DNA from: an uncultured Collinsella sp.
GTDB taxonomy: Bacteria > Actinomycetota > Coriobacteriia > Coriobacteriales > Coriobacteriaceae
Length of the DNA: 13,534 nt
Assembly: GCA_900545445.1 (NCBI GenBank)
Contig: UQZH01000050.1
Location: 1 to 13,534 of the forward strand
Direction: 5' to 3'
Shown: one piece after another, positions 1 through 6,042 of the stretch
Layout: each line of letters begins with the position of its first letter
How positions within the stretch are numbered: the stretch's first letter is position 1
Program-made: the position numbers and the translations under genes
The notes under the pieces: generated by a model
Seen by the model: only the letters and a program-made list of their open reading frames with translations
Databases searched by the model: none
Told to the model about the DNA's origin: nothing

Positions 1-5
1 ATCGT

Positions 6-26
6 AGCCCGAGACGGTCCCGGGCT
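6..26. repeat. short GC-rich inverted repeat at window edge
   Basis: AGCCCG at 6-11 pairs with CGGGCT at 21-26, giving a compact GC-rich hairpin. It lies about 35 bases beyond the stop of the leftward NodB-like gene. It is not followed by a T-run on either strand (TGACAATTT on the plus side), so it is at best a weak terminator for that gene or for a gene outside the window. Confidence 0.35.
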
Positions 27-35
27 GACAATTTC

Positions 36-62
36 GACTGTAATGGACGTTCTTACATGACT
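36..62. repeat. degenerate copy of the GGACGTTCTTA hairpin element
   Basis: Bases 45-55 read GGACGTTCTTA, identical to the last 11 bases of the 13-base loop in the elements at 8551-8577 and 12058-12088, in the same orientation. The right flank CATGACTAG resembles the right arms of those copies, and as at 8571-8578 its CTA (61-63) is the reverse complement of the TAG stop of the neighbouring leftward gene. The matching left arm is not conserved. Instead TGTAA at 39-43 can pair with TTACA at 53-57. This is read as a decayed or variant copy. Confidence 0.5.
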
Positions 63-1467
63 AGTCTGTGGTGTCGTCATCTTCGGCGAGCTGGGGGAAC
101 ACGGCATTTTTGGGCATGGTGACCTTCGTCAGCGAGGTGAGCTTTTTGCTCAGCGATGTATCCGTCTTGACCAGATCGCTCAATGTCACGATTTTGTAGC
201 CGTCGGCAATAAGCCCGTCGATAATCTGCGGCAGCGCCTCGAGCGTCTGCTCGGCGCATTCATCGTTATCGGTCAGCAGCACAATGTTGCCCGGCGTCAC
301 CGAATCGAGCACCGTCGAGACCTGCTCGTCGGCACCGTTGAGCAGCCAGTCGCCCGAATCGATATTCCACGAGACCACAGCGGACACCAAGTCCATCGCA
401 TCAATCCAGTTTTGCTCGTCAAAGGCTGCGTAGGGAGCACGCAAAAGCATCGTCGACGTTCCGGTCGCGGACTTGATCGCCTCAGTGCCCTTCGAAACCT
501 GCTCGCGCACCGCATCGCGGTCCTGGCCCTTGAGCGATTCGTCTCGGTAACTGTTGGAGCCGACCTCGCAGCCAGCATCGACAATCGCCTTGGCAGTAGC
601 AGGCGAGGCCTCGGCCGCATCACCCGACAGGAAGAACGTCGCAGTGACGCCCTTTTCCTTGAGCACCTGCAAGATCTGCTTGGTCGCGCCGCTCGGGCCC
701 TCATCAAACGTCAGCGCTACGTACTTTTCGTTGCCCTTGGGCGCCACGCTCGCGCACTCGACCACGCAATCGGTGGCGGGCACGACCTCGCCGCGGTCCT
801 GCGTCTTACCCGATTGCTCGCCGACCCACACCTCAGAGCGACCCTGGATACCCCACGTCTTAACGTACTCGATGGCACCCGTGCCCTCGACCTTGAGCTT
901 GGGCTCGATAACCGTCGCCTGGACCTCGTGCTTCTCGTACATGTCACGGCCGTCTTTGACCGTCACCTTCTCGCCGCCCGTAAGCTCGCGGCTTTTCCAC
1001 TTGCCCTGTTTTATGCGCTTGCCGTCCACTTTTACCGACAGCTTTTCGCCGCCATGGCGAGTAAGCACGCTGTCGTCAACGGCCAGCAAGTCCCCGGCGT
1101 CGTAGGTATCGGTCAGCTCCTGGTCGTCGATGAGATTTTGCAGCGTAGATCCGACACGCACCGCAGTCTCCTGGCCGTTGAGGACGACATCCACGCTGCG
1201 GTTGACGTAGCCCACGACGGCAGCGATAAACAGCACGAGTGCGCAGCCCACGGCGATGAGCGCATAGGGCAGGCGAGACGGACGACGGGGCGTGCGGCCG
1301 CTGCCGATGCGAGCGCTTCGGTCGCTAAAGCCGCGGCTATGGTTGAGATACATCGCGCCGGGCTTACGGTGACGCTTGCGCTGACCGCTGGGCAACTGCC
1401 CCAGATCGCGGCGCGCCGTCGGACGCGCGCCCGAGCGTCCGTTTAAGTTAGATCCGTTTTGGCGCAT
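61..1467 (-). CDS. membrane-anchored NodB-fold (polysaccharide deacetylase-like) protein, probably catalytically inactive
   Basis: The 468-residue protein has an Arg-rich N-terminus (1-65), one membrane segment (about 68-88), a Val-rich region of probable beta-grasp/DUF348-like type (about 92-190), and a NodB-like domain (about 247-435). It should be a type II membrane protein with its domains outside. NodB hallmarks are visible: TFDEGP at 253-258, RAPY at 343-346, DSGDW at 370-374 and LLTD at 397-400. However, the usual metal-binding Asp is Glu256, the two metal-binding His of the HTxxH motif are Asn305 and Asp309, and the usual catalytic His near the end is Thr399. The family normally removes N- or O-acetyl groups from peptidoglycan or other polysaccharides; here a binding or scaffold role is inferred. 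The start at 1467 is supported by GGGAGG four bases upstream. The gene follows the PRC-barrel gene beyond a hairpin, with no clear promoter of its own. Confidence 0.85.
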   Translation of the reverse strand: MRQNGSNLNGRSGARPTARRDLGQLPSGQRKRHRKPGAMYLNHSRGFSDRSARIGSGRTPRRPSRLPYALIAVGCALVLFIAAVVGYVNRSVDVVLNGQETAVRVGSTLQNLIDDQELTDTYDAGDLLAVDDSVLTRHGGEKLSVKVDGKRIKQGKWKSRELTGGEKVTVKDGRDMYEKHEVQATVIEPKLKVEGTGAIEYVKTWGIQGRSEVWVGEQSGKTQDRGEVVPATDCVVECASVAPKGNEKYVALTFDEGPSGATKQILQVLKEKGVTATFFLSGDAAEASPATAKAIVDAGCEVGSNSYRDESLKGQDRDAVREQVSKGTEAIKSATGTSTMLLRAPYAAFDEQNWIDAMDLVSAVVSWNIDSGDWLLNGADEQVSTVLDSVTPGNIVLLTDNDECAEQTLEALPQIIDGLIADGYKIVTLSDLVKTDTSLSKKLTSLTKVTMPKNAVFPQLAEDDDTTD

Positions 1468-1488
1468 GTGCCCTCCCCCATAAACACA

Positions 1489-1518
1489 GCGAGCCGGAGC
1501 AACATGTCTCCGGCTCGC
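1489..1518 (-). terminator. strong hairpin terminator of the YtxH/PRC operon
   Basis: GCGAGCCGGAG at 1489-1499 and CTCCGGCTCGC at 1508-1518 form a perfect 11-bp stem with an 8-base loop. It starts 22 bases after the stop of the leftward PRC-barrel gene. On the minus strand it is followed by TGTGTTTATG, a short T-rich tract. The next gene starts only 21 bases after the hairpin, so that gene may depend partly on read-through. Confidence 0.75.
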
Positions 1519-1539
1519 CTCCCATCATTTGGTACGTCG

Positions 1540-2295
1540 CTATTTGCTAGCTTTTGACGAGCCCCCGCTCGCCTTTTGATATTCGTCCTTAAAGGCCTTG
1601 AACATACCGCGCGTCTTGCCGAGCTGCTTGCCCAGTGCGCGACTGCCCTTGTCCACGGCGACCGAACCCTTGTCATCGAGCACCTTAGCGCCCTTCTTGA
1701 CCTTATCGCCCACCACGACGCTTGCCTCGGCAGCCTTTGCAGCGGCACCGCCCGAATACCCGAGCGACTTGACTTCGTCCGAAACGATCATCGCGCCGTC
1801 CGCATAGCCGCGCAGCATCGTGGGCGGCATCTGCGTGTCGCCCACCAGCACACTCGAGGCAGTGCCAGTGGTCACATAGAACGTCTGCACGATGCCCGAA
1901 CGCGGCTTGAACTCCACATCCGAGCAATAGCCCACGACATCGCCCGACTCCGTGCGCACGTCCATGCCAACCCAGATAATGCAATCATCCAGGTTGATGT
2001 CGAGGCGCTTGGCCGCAGCGGCATCGTAGGTGCCCTTGACGTCATCAACCGCGATGGCGCCCTCGTAGACACCAATGGCATCGAGCGCCACAAACCGGTC
2101 GGGGCGCTCGATCATGCCCGCGATATCGGACTGGCGAACCATAAAGCCCACCACGCGCGTGCCGCCCGGGGTAAAGACCGGAAAGTGAATCTTGCCGAGC
2201 TTTTTAGGGCTGCGCGGCGTGCCGTCCTTTTTAGTGCGCTTATCCTCGGTAGGCTTGCGATAGATCTTGGCGCCGACAAAATCCCCGGCGCGCAT
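1540..2295 (-). CDS. PRC-barrel domain protein
   Basis: This is a 251-residue soluble protein. Two stretches have the beta-strand pattern of PRC-barrel modules: residues about 1-90 (GDFVGAKIY, then GGTRVVGFMVR and VALDAIGVYEGAIAV) and about 105-172 (IIWVGMDVRTESGDVVGYCSDVEF). The C-terminal 70 residues are Lys/Ala/Gly-rich, have low complexity and may be disordered or contact membrane or nucleic acid. PRC barrels occur in ribosome maturation factors, photosynthetic reaction centres and many stand-alone sporulation or envelope proteins. The sequence does not show which role applies. The start ATG shares its A with the TAA stop of the YtxH-like gene (TAATG), with GAGG five bases before it inside that gene, so translation is probably coupled and the two products may work together. 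Confidence 0.8.
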   Translation of the reverse strand: MRAGDFVGAKIYRKPTEDKRTKKDGTPRSPKKLGKIHFPVFTPGGTRVVGFMVRQSDIAGMIERPDRFVALDAIGVYEGAIAVDDVKGTYDAAAAKRLDINLDDCIIWVGMDVRTESGDVVGYCSDVEFKPRSGIVQTFYVTTGTASSVLVGDTQMPPTMLRGYADGAMIVSDEVKSLGYSGGAAAKAAEASVVVGDKVKKGAKVLDDKGSVAVDKGSRALGKQLGKTRGMFKAFKDEYQKASGGSSKASK

Positions 2296-2690
2296 TATGC
2301 CTCGGTCGAAGGCTCCGCGGCCTCGGCGTCAGCCTCGACGGCGTTCTCGACCACGACATCGGCGGCGGGCGTCACGTTACCGCCCGAGATGGCGTCGTTG
2401 AGCTGCTCTCGCAGCTGGTCCATGCGCTCGCGGGCAAGGTCAACCTTGGCACGCAGGTCATCGGTCTTGGCATCGACCATCGGGCCAAAATCGTTAACCG
2501 CGGCGCGGGCCTCCTCGGCACCGTGCTCGTAGGTATCGCGCATGTTATCCCAGGCGTCGTTGGCGATATCGGCAGCCATGGCGCGGGTCTCGGCGCCCGA
2601 GCGCGGAGCCAGGGCAACGCCGATAATGGCGCCGGCGGCGGCACCGAAGAGCGCACCCGAGATAAAGTTGAAAGTCTTACCCATGTTCAT
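2295..2690 (-). CDS. YtxH-like membrane protein
   Basis: The 131-residue protein has one Gly/Ala-rich membrane segment (about 8-28) followed directly by LAPRSGAETR, the typical YtxH pattern of a membrane helix plus a basic LAPxSG motif. A long amphipathic helix rich in Glu, Asp, Arg and Ala follows (about 33-102), and then an acidic tail ending in EAEPS/TEA-type residues. YtxH-family proteins are small general-stress-associated membrane proteins of unknown mechanism. Two start codons are possible: ATG at 2690 or ATG at 2684 (MGK). AGGAGAGGA lies directly before the first, which suits either start; the second has the more usual spacing. The first gene of the operon, it has a good -10 box upstream and overlaps the PRC-barrel gene by one base. 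Confidence 0.8.
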   Translation of the reverse strand: MNMGKTFNFISGALFGAAAGAIIGVALAPRSGAETRAMAADIANDAWDNMRDTYEHGAEEARAAVNDFGPMVDAKTDDLRAKVDLARERMDQLREQLNDAISGGNVTPAADVVVENAVEADAEAAEPSTEA

Positions 2691-2735
2691 TCCTCTCCTG
2701 CGGGCACCTCGGCGCCCACCGTTTGAATGCTGTCC

Positions 2736-2741
2736 ATTATA
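2736..2741 (-). promoter_or_regulatory. -10 box (TATAAT) for the YtxH/PRC operon
   Basis: On the minus strand the sequence reads GGGTATAATGG, a perfect -10 hexamer 46 bases before the YtxH start codon. No good -35 hexamer is seen at 16-18 bases (the region reads AAGACGGCAAG), so the promoter may need an activator or rely on the -10 box. Between this box and the gene a short GC-rich hairpin can form from GGGC/GCCC (2703-2718). Confidence 0.6.
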
Positions 2742-2820
2742 CCCGCAGCACAGCGCTTGCCGTCTTGCTCATCTGCGTACGGTAAAGGCGCAGGTACATG
2801 ATGGTGATAAGCGGGTGAGC

Positions 2821-3666
2821 CTACTCCTGCGGCATGGCAGGCATGGCCACCGTGGCGGCCGGGTCCTCGCCGGCGCCGTCAACGAGCGGCAGCGCTCCCT
2901 CGCGCGCGGGGGCAACCGGAGCCGTCGCCGCACCACCGTAGACGGCAGCGGGGGCCTCATGGCTCTCGGCGGTCGCGCCCTCGGTATCGATTACCTCCTG
3001 CGGCTCGTCGTCAAAGCTCGGGACGCCCTGGGGCTCCGCGGGCTCGGCCTCGACGGTCTCCTCGGCAGGCGCCTCGTCGACAGGCTCGACGGCCTCCTCG
3101 GCAGGCGTCTCGCCCTCGTTCGCGTCCCCGGTCTCGCCCTCGGCATTCGCGGCGGCGACGGCCTCGTGCGGGTCCTTGCCCTCGGCCTCGGCGCGCATGC
3201 CCAGTACCAGGTTGCGCAAACCCGCAACCGTACCGTCCACATCGGGAGCGGGCTGGTCGGCATGCAGATAGGCCCAATCCATCATAAAGGTCGCCGAAGA
3301 CAGCGCGCCGATGGCCAGCGCGTCGTCGGGACACGAAAGCTCGACCTCAAAGACGCGCTCATCGTGCTCGCTCACGCGGGTGCGGCCGCACGAAATGCTG
3401 CCGGCAAGCCCGGTCTCGTTCATGAGCTCGACCGTCACGTGCTCCAGCAGATGGCAAAGCTCGGTCTGGCCCATGCAGTCCTGGAATTCGCGACCGGAAT
3501 CGCCCAGGCACAGATGCTTGGCAATCGCGGGTACCAGGTAGTACACGCGCGCCGTGGCCTCGATGTCCTCCGAGGTCATAAGCGGCATGCCGGGGTTCAC
3601 CAGCACATGCGCGCAGATCTTGTCCTCGCTGACGGTGACCTTAAGGATGTTGAACAGGCCTGCCAT
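2821..3666 (-). CDS. stand-alone cyanophycin-synthetase-N-domain-like protein with acidic tail
   Basis: This 281-residue protein has no signal peptide or membrane segment. Residues about 1-157 appear folded. The stretch 73-111 (LLEHVTVELMNETGL, then GRTR, then VFEVEL) matches by eye the N-terminal domain of cyanophycin synthetase CphA, where an EHVALEL stretch is followed by GRTR and a V-x-V strand. The ATP-grasp and Mur-ligase domains of a synthetase are absent. Residues about 158-281 form a Glu/Ala/Pro-rich acidic tail containing a 12-residue repeat (PAEEAVEPVDEA/PAEETVEAEPAE), probably disordered. In the synthetase this domain is known as a non-catalytic part that helps hold the polymer; any such role here is inference. 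GGGGAG lies five bases before the ATG. The gene follows the CNNM gene after 24 bases and is probably co-transcribed with it. The family assignment is by motif only. Confidence 0.65.
   Translation of the reverse strand: MAGLFNILKVTVSEDKICAHVLVNPGMPLMTSEDIEATARVYYLVPAIAKHLCLGDSGREFQDCMGQTELCHLLEHVTVELMNETGLAGSISCGRTRVSEHDERVFEVELSCPDDALAIGALSSATFMMDWAYLHADQPAPDVDGTVAGLRNLVLGMRAEAEGKDPHEAVAAANAEGETGDANEGETPAEEAVEPVDEAPAEETVEAEPAEPQGVPSFDDEPQEVIDTEGATAESHEAPAAVYGGAATAPVAPAREGALPLVDGAGEDPAATVAMPAMPQE
3047..3112. repeat. 36-base period direct repeat inside the acidic tail
   Basis: Bases 3047-3076 and 3083-3112 match at 27 of 30 positions with a period of 36 bases (12 codons). They encode the repeated PAEE-type segments of the acidic tail. 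Such repeats change copy number easily by slippage and may vary between strains. Confidence 0.65.
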
Positions 3667-3690
3667 AACTCTCCCCTACTCTTCCTTGCC

Positions 3691-5064
3691 CTACTCGTCG
3701 CCGTCGTGCGGGTCCGCAGAACCCGCGTCCGGCGCCGCCGGCTTATCTGCCGAGGACTCGGTATCCTTCTTATCGGTTTCGGCCGGAGCGATCACGCGAA
3801 TGAGCGAGATGCGCTGGCCACGCATCGACTGCACCTTAAACTTGTACCCCGCAACCTCAAACACCTCTCCGATGTCGGGCACCGAGTCGCAAAGCTCCAA
3901 AATCCAGCCGGCGATGGTCTCATAATCATCGCTTTCCTCGAGCGGCCAACCAAGCTCAATCGCGTCATCGCACGAAAAACGCCCATCGACAAGCCACTCG
4001 CGGCGCGAAAGGCGCGTGAGGTACTTGTTGTCGGGGTCGAACTCGTCCTCGATCTCGCCCACGATCTCCTCGACGATGTCCTCGATGGTGATGATGCCGG
4101 CCGTGCCACCGTACTCGTCCACGACCACTACAATCTGGTCGTGCGAGGTCTGCATCTCGGACAGCAGCGGCAGGATGTCCTTGGTGTCGGGCACAAAGGT
4201 GGCGTCGCGCAAAAAGTCGGCGATGGGCTGGTCGCCCTTGCCGTCGAGCGAAGGCTGAATCAGGTCCTTGATGTGCGCGATGCCCACGACGTTGTCGGGA
4301 TCCTCATGATAGACGGGGATGCGGCTAAAGCCGGTCTGGCGCATAGCGGACAGCACGTCGGCGACCGTCTCGTCGTCCTCGCACATGGTGGTGTCCACGC
4401 GCGGCACCATGACCTCGCGGGCAACGGTGTCGCCCAGGTCGAAGATCTCGTGGATCATGCGCTTTTCCTCGTCGAGCAGATCGTCCTGCTCCGAGACCAT
4501 GTACTTGATCTCTTCCTCCGAGACGTTCTGGCGATCATCGGCGCTCTTGATGCGCAGGATGCGGGCCAAGCCGTCTGAGCAGGCACCGGTCAGCCACACG
4601 AGCGGACGGGCGATCTTTTGGAACACGGAGAGCGGTCCCACGACCTGCTTGGATACGCCCTCGGCGTTAGCGAGACCGATGCGCTTGGGCACGAGCTCGC
4701 CAATCACGATGGACACAAAGGCGACGGCGACAGTGATGATGACCGGCGCCAGGCCGCGCGCGATGGCGGAAAGCGGCGCGATGCCAAAGCTCATGAGCCA
4801 CGTGGCAAGCGGGTCGGACAGGCTCGTCGAGGCGACGGCGGACGAGGCAAAGCCCACGAGCGTGATGGCGACCTGGATGGTGGCGAGCAGCTGGTCGGAA
4901 TCGGCGGCCAGCTTAATGGCGCGCTCGGCGCGTTTGTCGCCTTCCTCGGCCTCGTGCTCCAGCACAGCGCGCTTTGCCGTGGTGAGCGCCATCTCGGACA
5001 TGGAGAAGTAGCCGTTGATGAGGGTCAAAACGAGGGTGGTGATAAGGGAGATGGTTATGTCCAT
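3691..5064 (-). CDS. CNNM/CorC-type membrane protein with CBS pair (hemolysin C/TlyC-like family)
   Basis: From ATG 5064 the protein has 457 residues. It contains a CNNM/DUF21 membrane domain (about 1-175) with SMSEMAL at 21-27 and the family signature GELVPK at 122-127, a pair of CBS domains (about 215-335; SRIPVY at 247-252, DEYGGTAGIITIEDIVEEIVGEI at 316-338), a CorC_HlyC domain (about 350-426), and a 30-residue acidic tail. Family members are linked to Mg2+/Co2+ export or resistance, with CBS domains sensing nucleotides; the hemolysin name is historical. The frame stays open 78 codons upstream but that part does not resemble the family, so ATG 5064 is chosen. Its Shine-Dalgarno GGAGG (5080-5084) lies an unusual 15 bases upstream. 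The gene lies between the hemolysin III gene and the cyanophycin-synthetase-domain-like gene on the same strand. Confidence 0.9.
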   Translation of the reverse strand: MDITISLITTLVLTLINGYFSMSEMALTTAKRAVLEHEAEEGDKRAERAIKLAADSDQLLATIQVAITLVGFASSAVASTSLSDPLATWLMSFGIAPLSAIARGLAPVIITVAVAFVSIVIGELVPKRIGLANAEGVSKQVVGPLSVFQKIARPLVWLTGACSDGLARILRIKSADDRQNVSEEEIKYMVSEQDDLLDEEKRMIHEIFDLGDTVAREVMVPRVDTTMCEDDETVADVLSAMRQTGFSRIPVYHEDPDNVVGIAHIKDLIQPSLDGKGDQPIADFLRDATFVPDTKDILPLLSEMQTSHDQIVVVVDEYGGTAGIITIEDIVEEIVGEIEDEFDPDNKYLTRLSRREWLVDGRFSCDDAIELGWPLEESDDYETIAGWILELCDSVPDIGEVFEVAGYKFKVQSMRGQRISLIRVIAPAETDKKDTESSADKPAAPDAGSADPHDGDE

Positions 5065-5079
5065 CGGGAGTTTCTCGAA

Positions 5080-5084
5080 CCTCC
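5080..5084 (-). promoter_or_regulatory. distant Shine-Dalgarno of the CNNM gene, possibly in a hairpin
   Basis: GGAGG on the minus strand lies 15 bases before the ATG at 5064, where 5-9 is usual. Its GGAG can pair with CTCC at 5067-5070 just before the start codon (GGAG, GTTCGAGAAA, CTCC), with TT/AA extending the stem after one mismatch. This hairpin would either hide the ribosome site or bring it closer to the start. Confidence 0.4.
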
Positions 5085-5100
5085 AAGATTCGGGACGTCG

Positions 5101-5128
5101 ATTAAAACGTTGGTGGCGGATACGGCAA
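5101..5128 (-). promoter_or_regulatory. candidate promoter of the CNNM gene
   Basis: On the minus strand TTGCCG (5123-5128) and TTTAAT (5101-5106) are separated by 16 bases, 4/6 and 5/6 matches to the sigma-A consensus. Transcription would start near 5094, about 30 bases before the chosen ATG, so the GGAGG at 5080-5084 would be in the transcript. It lies in the 107-base gap after the hemolysin III gene. Confidence 0.4.
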
Positions 5129-5171
5129 TTGCACTGGCGACCGAGCGGGGGCACGGGCGCTGGCGTGGTCG

Positions 5172-5855
5172 CTAGATTACGAAAAGGATCACCGCCATGA
5201 ACTGGAAGATGCTGCCGGCGAGCACCCACAGGTGAAACACGCTGTGCAGATAGCGCACGTTTTTGGCGATATAGAACGGCACGCCCGCGGTGTAGCACAC
5301 GCCGCCGACGGCGAGCAGGGCAAGTGCCACGGGGTTGAGCAGCAACACGAGCTCGGGCAGCTTAAAGACAACGAGCCAGCCCATCAGCAGGTAGACCAGG
5401 CCGCTTACCCAGTGCGGTTGACGCTCACGCATAAAGCACTCGAGGGCGATGCCGATAATGGCGATGGCCCATACGGCAAAGAACAGCGCAGGGCCGCCGT
5501 CGTTTGCGAGCGTGATGAGGCAAAACGGCGTATAGCTGCCGGCTATGAGCAGGTAGATGCAGCTGTGGTCGATGATGCGAAACACGCGCTTGGCGCGCGC
5601 GGGCTGAATCGCGTGGTAGAGCGTGGAGGCTAGGTATTCGAGGATAATGCTGACGCCATAGACAATTGCCGCGGCCATGTGGGCTGGGCCTCCGCCGCGC
5701 AGGGCGGCGAATACGATCAGGAGCACCAGGCCCGCGATACCCAGCAGGCAGCCGACACCATGGGTGACGGAGTTCATGATCTCCTCGCCCACCGTGTAGC
5801 GTGGAACGGCCGCGGTCTTGGGTCGCGGCTTAGAACTGTCGCTCGAATCGGACAT
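5172..5855 (-). CDS. hemolysin III family (PAQR superfamily) membrane protein
   Basis: The protein has 227 residues from ATG 5855. About seven membrane segments start near residue 33 and end at the C-terminus. The family motifs are visible in order: GEEIMNSVTHGVG at 23-35, STLYHA at 77-82, DHSCIYLLIAGSYTP at 96-110 and YLHSVFHLWVLAGS at 202-215. These supply the conserved His81, Asp96, His204 and His208, which form a zinc site in the PAQR superfamily. Bacterial members are called hemolysin III or YqfA; their substrate is not settled, and a lipid-amidase-like activity or membrane-homeostasis role is proposed from eukaryotic relatives. A TTG start at 5873 is in frame but overlaps the GGAGG that serves ATG 5855 at 11 bases, so the ATG is preferred. 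The first gene of a leftward run, it has its own promoter. Confidence 0.92.
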   Translation of the reverse strand: MSDSSDSSKPRPKTAAVPRYTVGEEIMNSVTHGVGCLLGIAGLVLLIVFAALRGGGPAHMAAAIVYGVSIILEYLASTLYHAIQPARAKRVFRIIDHSCIYLLIAGSYTPFCLITLANDGGPALFFAVWAIAIIGIALECFMRERQPHWVSGLVYLLMGWLVVFKLPELVLLLNPVALALLAVGGVCYTAGVPFYIAKNVRYLHSVFHLWVLAGSIFQFMAVILFVI

Positions 5856-5891
5856 GCCGGTTACATCCTCCAATAGTAAAGAGTTCTCAAC

Positions 5892-5921
5892 ACTATATCA
5901 AAGCGTCTGGATACGTGCGAA
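5892..5921 (-). promoter_or_regulatory. promoter of the hemolysin III gene
   Basis: On the minus strand TGATATAGT gives an extended -10 (TATAGT at 5892-5897, TG one base upstream). TTCGCA at 5916-5921 is a 4/6 -35 box at 18 bases. Transcription would start near 5885, about 30 bases before the start codon. The -35 overlaps a palindrome (5915-5929). Confidence 0.55.
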
Positions 5922-5929
5922 ATTTGCAC
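5915..5929. promoter_or_regulatory. 15-bp palindrome over the hemolysin III -35 region
   Basis: GTGCGAAATTTGCAC is symmetric around base 5922 with six of seven pairs matching (one G/T). It covers the -35 of the leftward promoter, a normal place for a repressor site. No regulator gene is in the window. Confidence 0.35.
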
Positions 5930-5963
5930 CTTACGTGACCCTTTGTTTACCCATTCTTTGTTT

Positions 5964-5977
5964 GTTGACGCATCAAC
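5964..5977. promoter_or_regulatory. operator-like palindrome, copy 1
   Basis: GTTGACGCATCAAC has perfect 5-bp arms (GTTGA/TCAAC) around a 4-base centre and overlaps the -35 box of the hydrolase promoter. A second copy at 6009-6022 differs only by three C-to-T changes. The size and symmetry suit a dimeric repressor of MarR or TetR type; the regulator is not in the window. Confidence 0.55.
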
Positions 5978-5993
5978 GGCGAACATCCATAAT
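5965..5993 (+). promoter_or_regulatory. sigma-A type promoter of the alpha/beta hydrolase gene
   Basis: TTGACG (5965-5970) and CATAAT (5988-5993) are separated by exactly 17 bases, each a 5/6 consensus match. Transcription should start near 6000, giving a leader of about 43 bases that carries the second operator-like palindrome and AGGAG (6030-6034), eight bases before the ATG at 6043. Confidence 0.75.
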
Positions 5994-6008
5994 GCGCTTG
6001 CATTGAAT

Positions 6009-6022
6009 GTTGATGTATTAAC
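6009..6022. promoter_or_regulatory. operator-like palindrome, copy 2
   Basis: GTTGATGTATTAAC matches copy 1 at 11 of 14 positions and follows the shared pattern GTTGAYGYATYAAC. It lies 45 bases downstream of copy 1, just after the predicted transcription start. A related overlapping repeat, GATGT-ATTA-ACATC (6012-6025), could also form a small RNA hairpin in the leader. Confidence 0.5.
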
Positions 6023-6042
6023 ATCTTATAGGAGAATACCGC

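Noticed and set aside
412..1446. A 344-codon plus-strand frame over the NodB-like gene
   Set aside because: The minus-strand frame has NodB motifs, a membrane anchor and a ribosome site. The plus frame has none.
2542..4578. A 678-codon open frame on the plus strand, antisense to three genes
   Set aside because: It is rich in Arg, His, Gly and Leu with no family motif, and runs opposite to well-supported genes. Long antisense frames are expected in GC-rich coding DNA.
5065..5298. N-terminal extension of the CNNM protein by 78 residues
   Set aside because: The added sequence is Arg/Pro-rich, overlaps the end of the hemolysin III gene and lacks similarity to the family, whose N-terminus matches the ATG at 5064.
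3691..5855. Adjacent 'hemolysin' genes as a toxin locus
   Set aside because: Hemolysin III (PAQR) and CNNM/CorC proteins carry this name for historical reasons. They are common housekeeping membrane proteins and no toxin, immunity or secretion gene is present.
5856..5873. TTG start for the hemolysin III protein
   Set aside because: The TTG overlaps the GGAGG that serves ATG 5855 and has no ribosome site of its own. An ATG-TAA directly behind the GGAGG is too close to be used.
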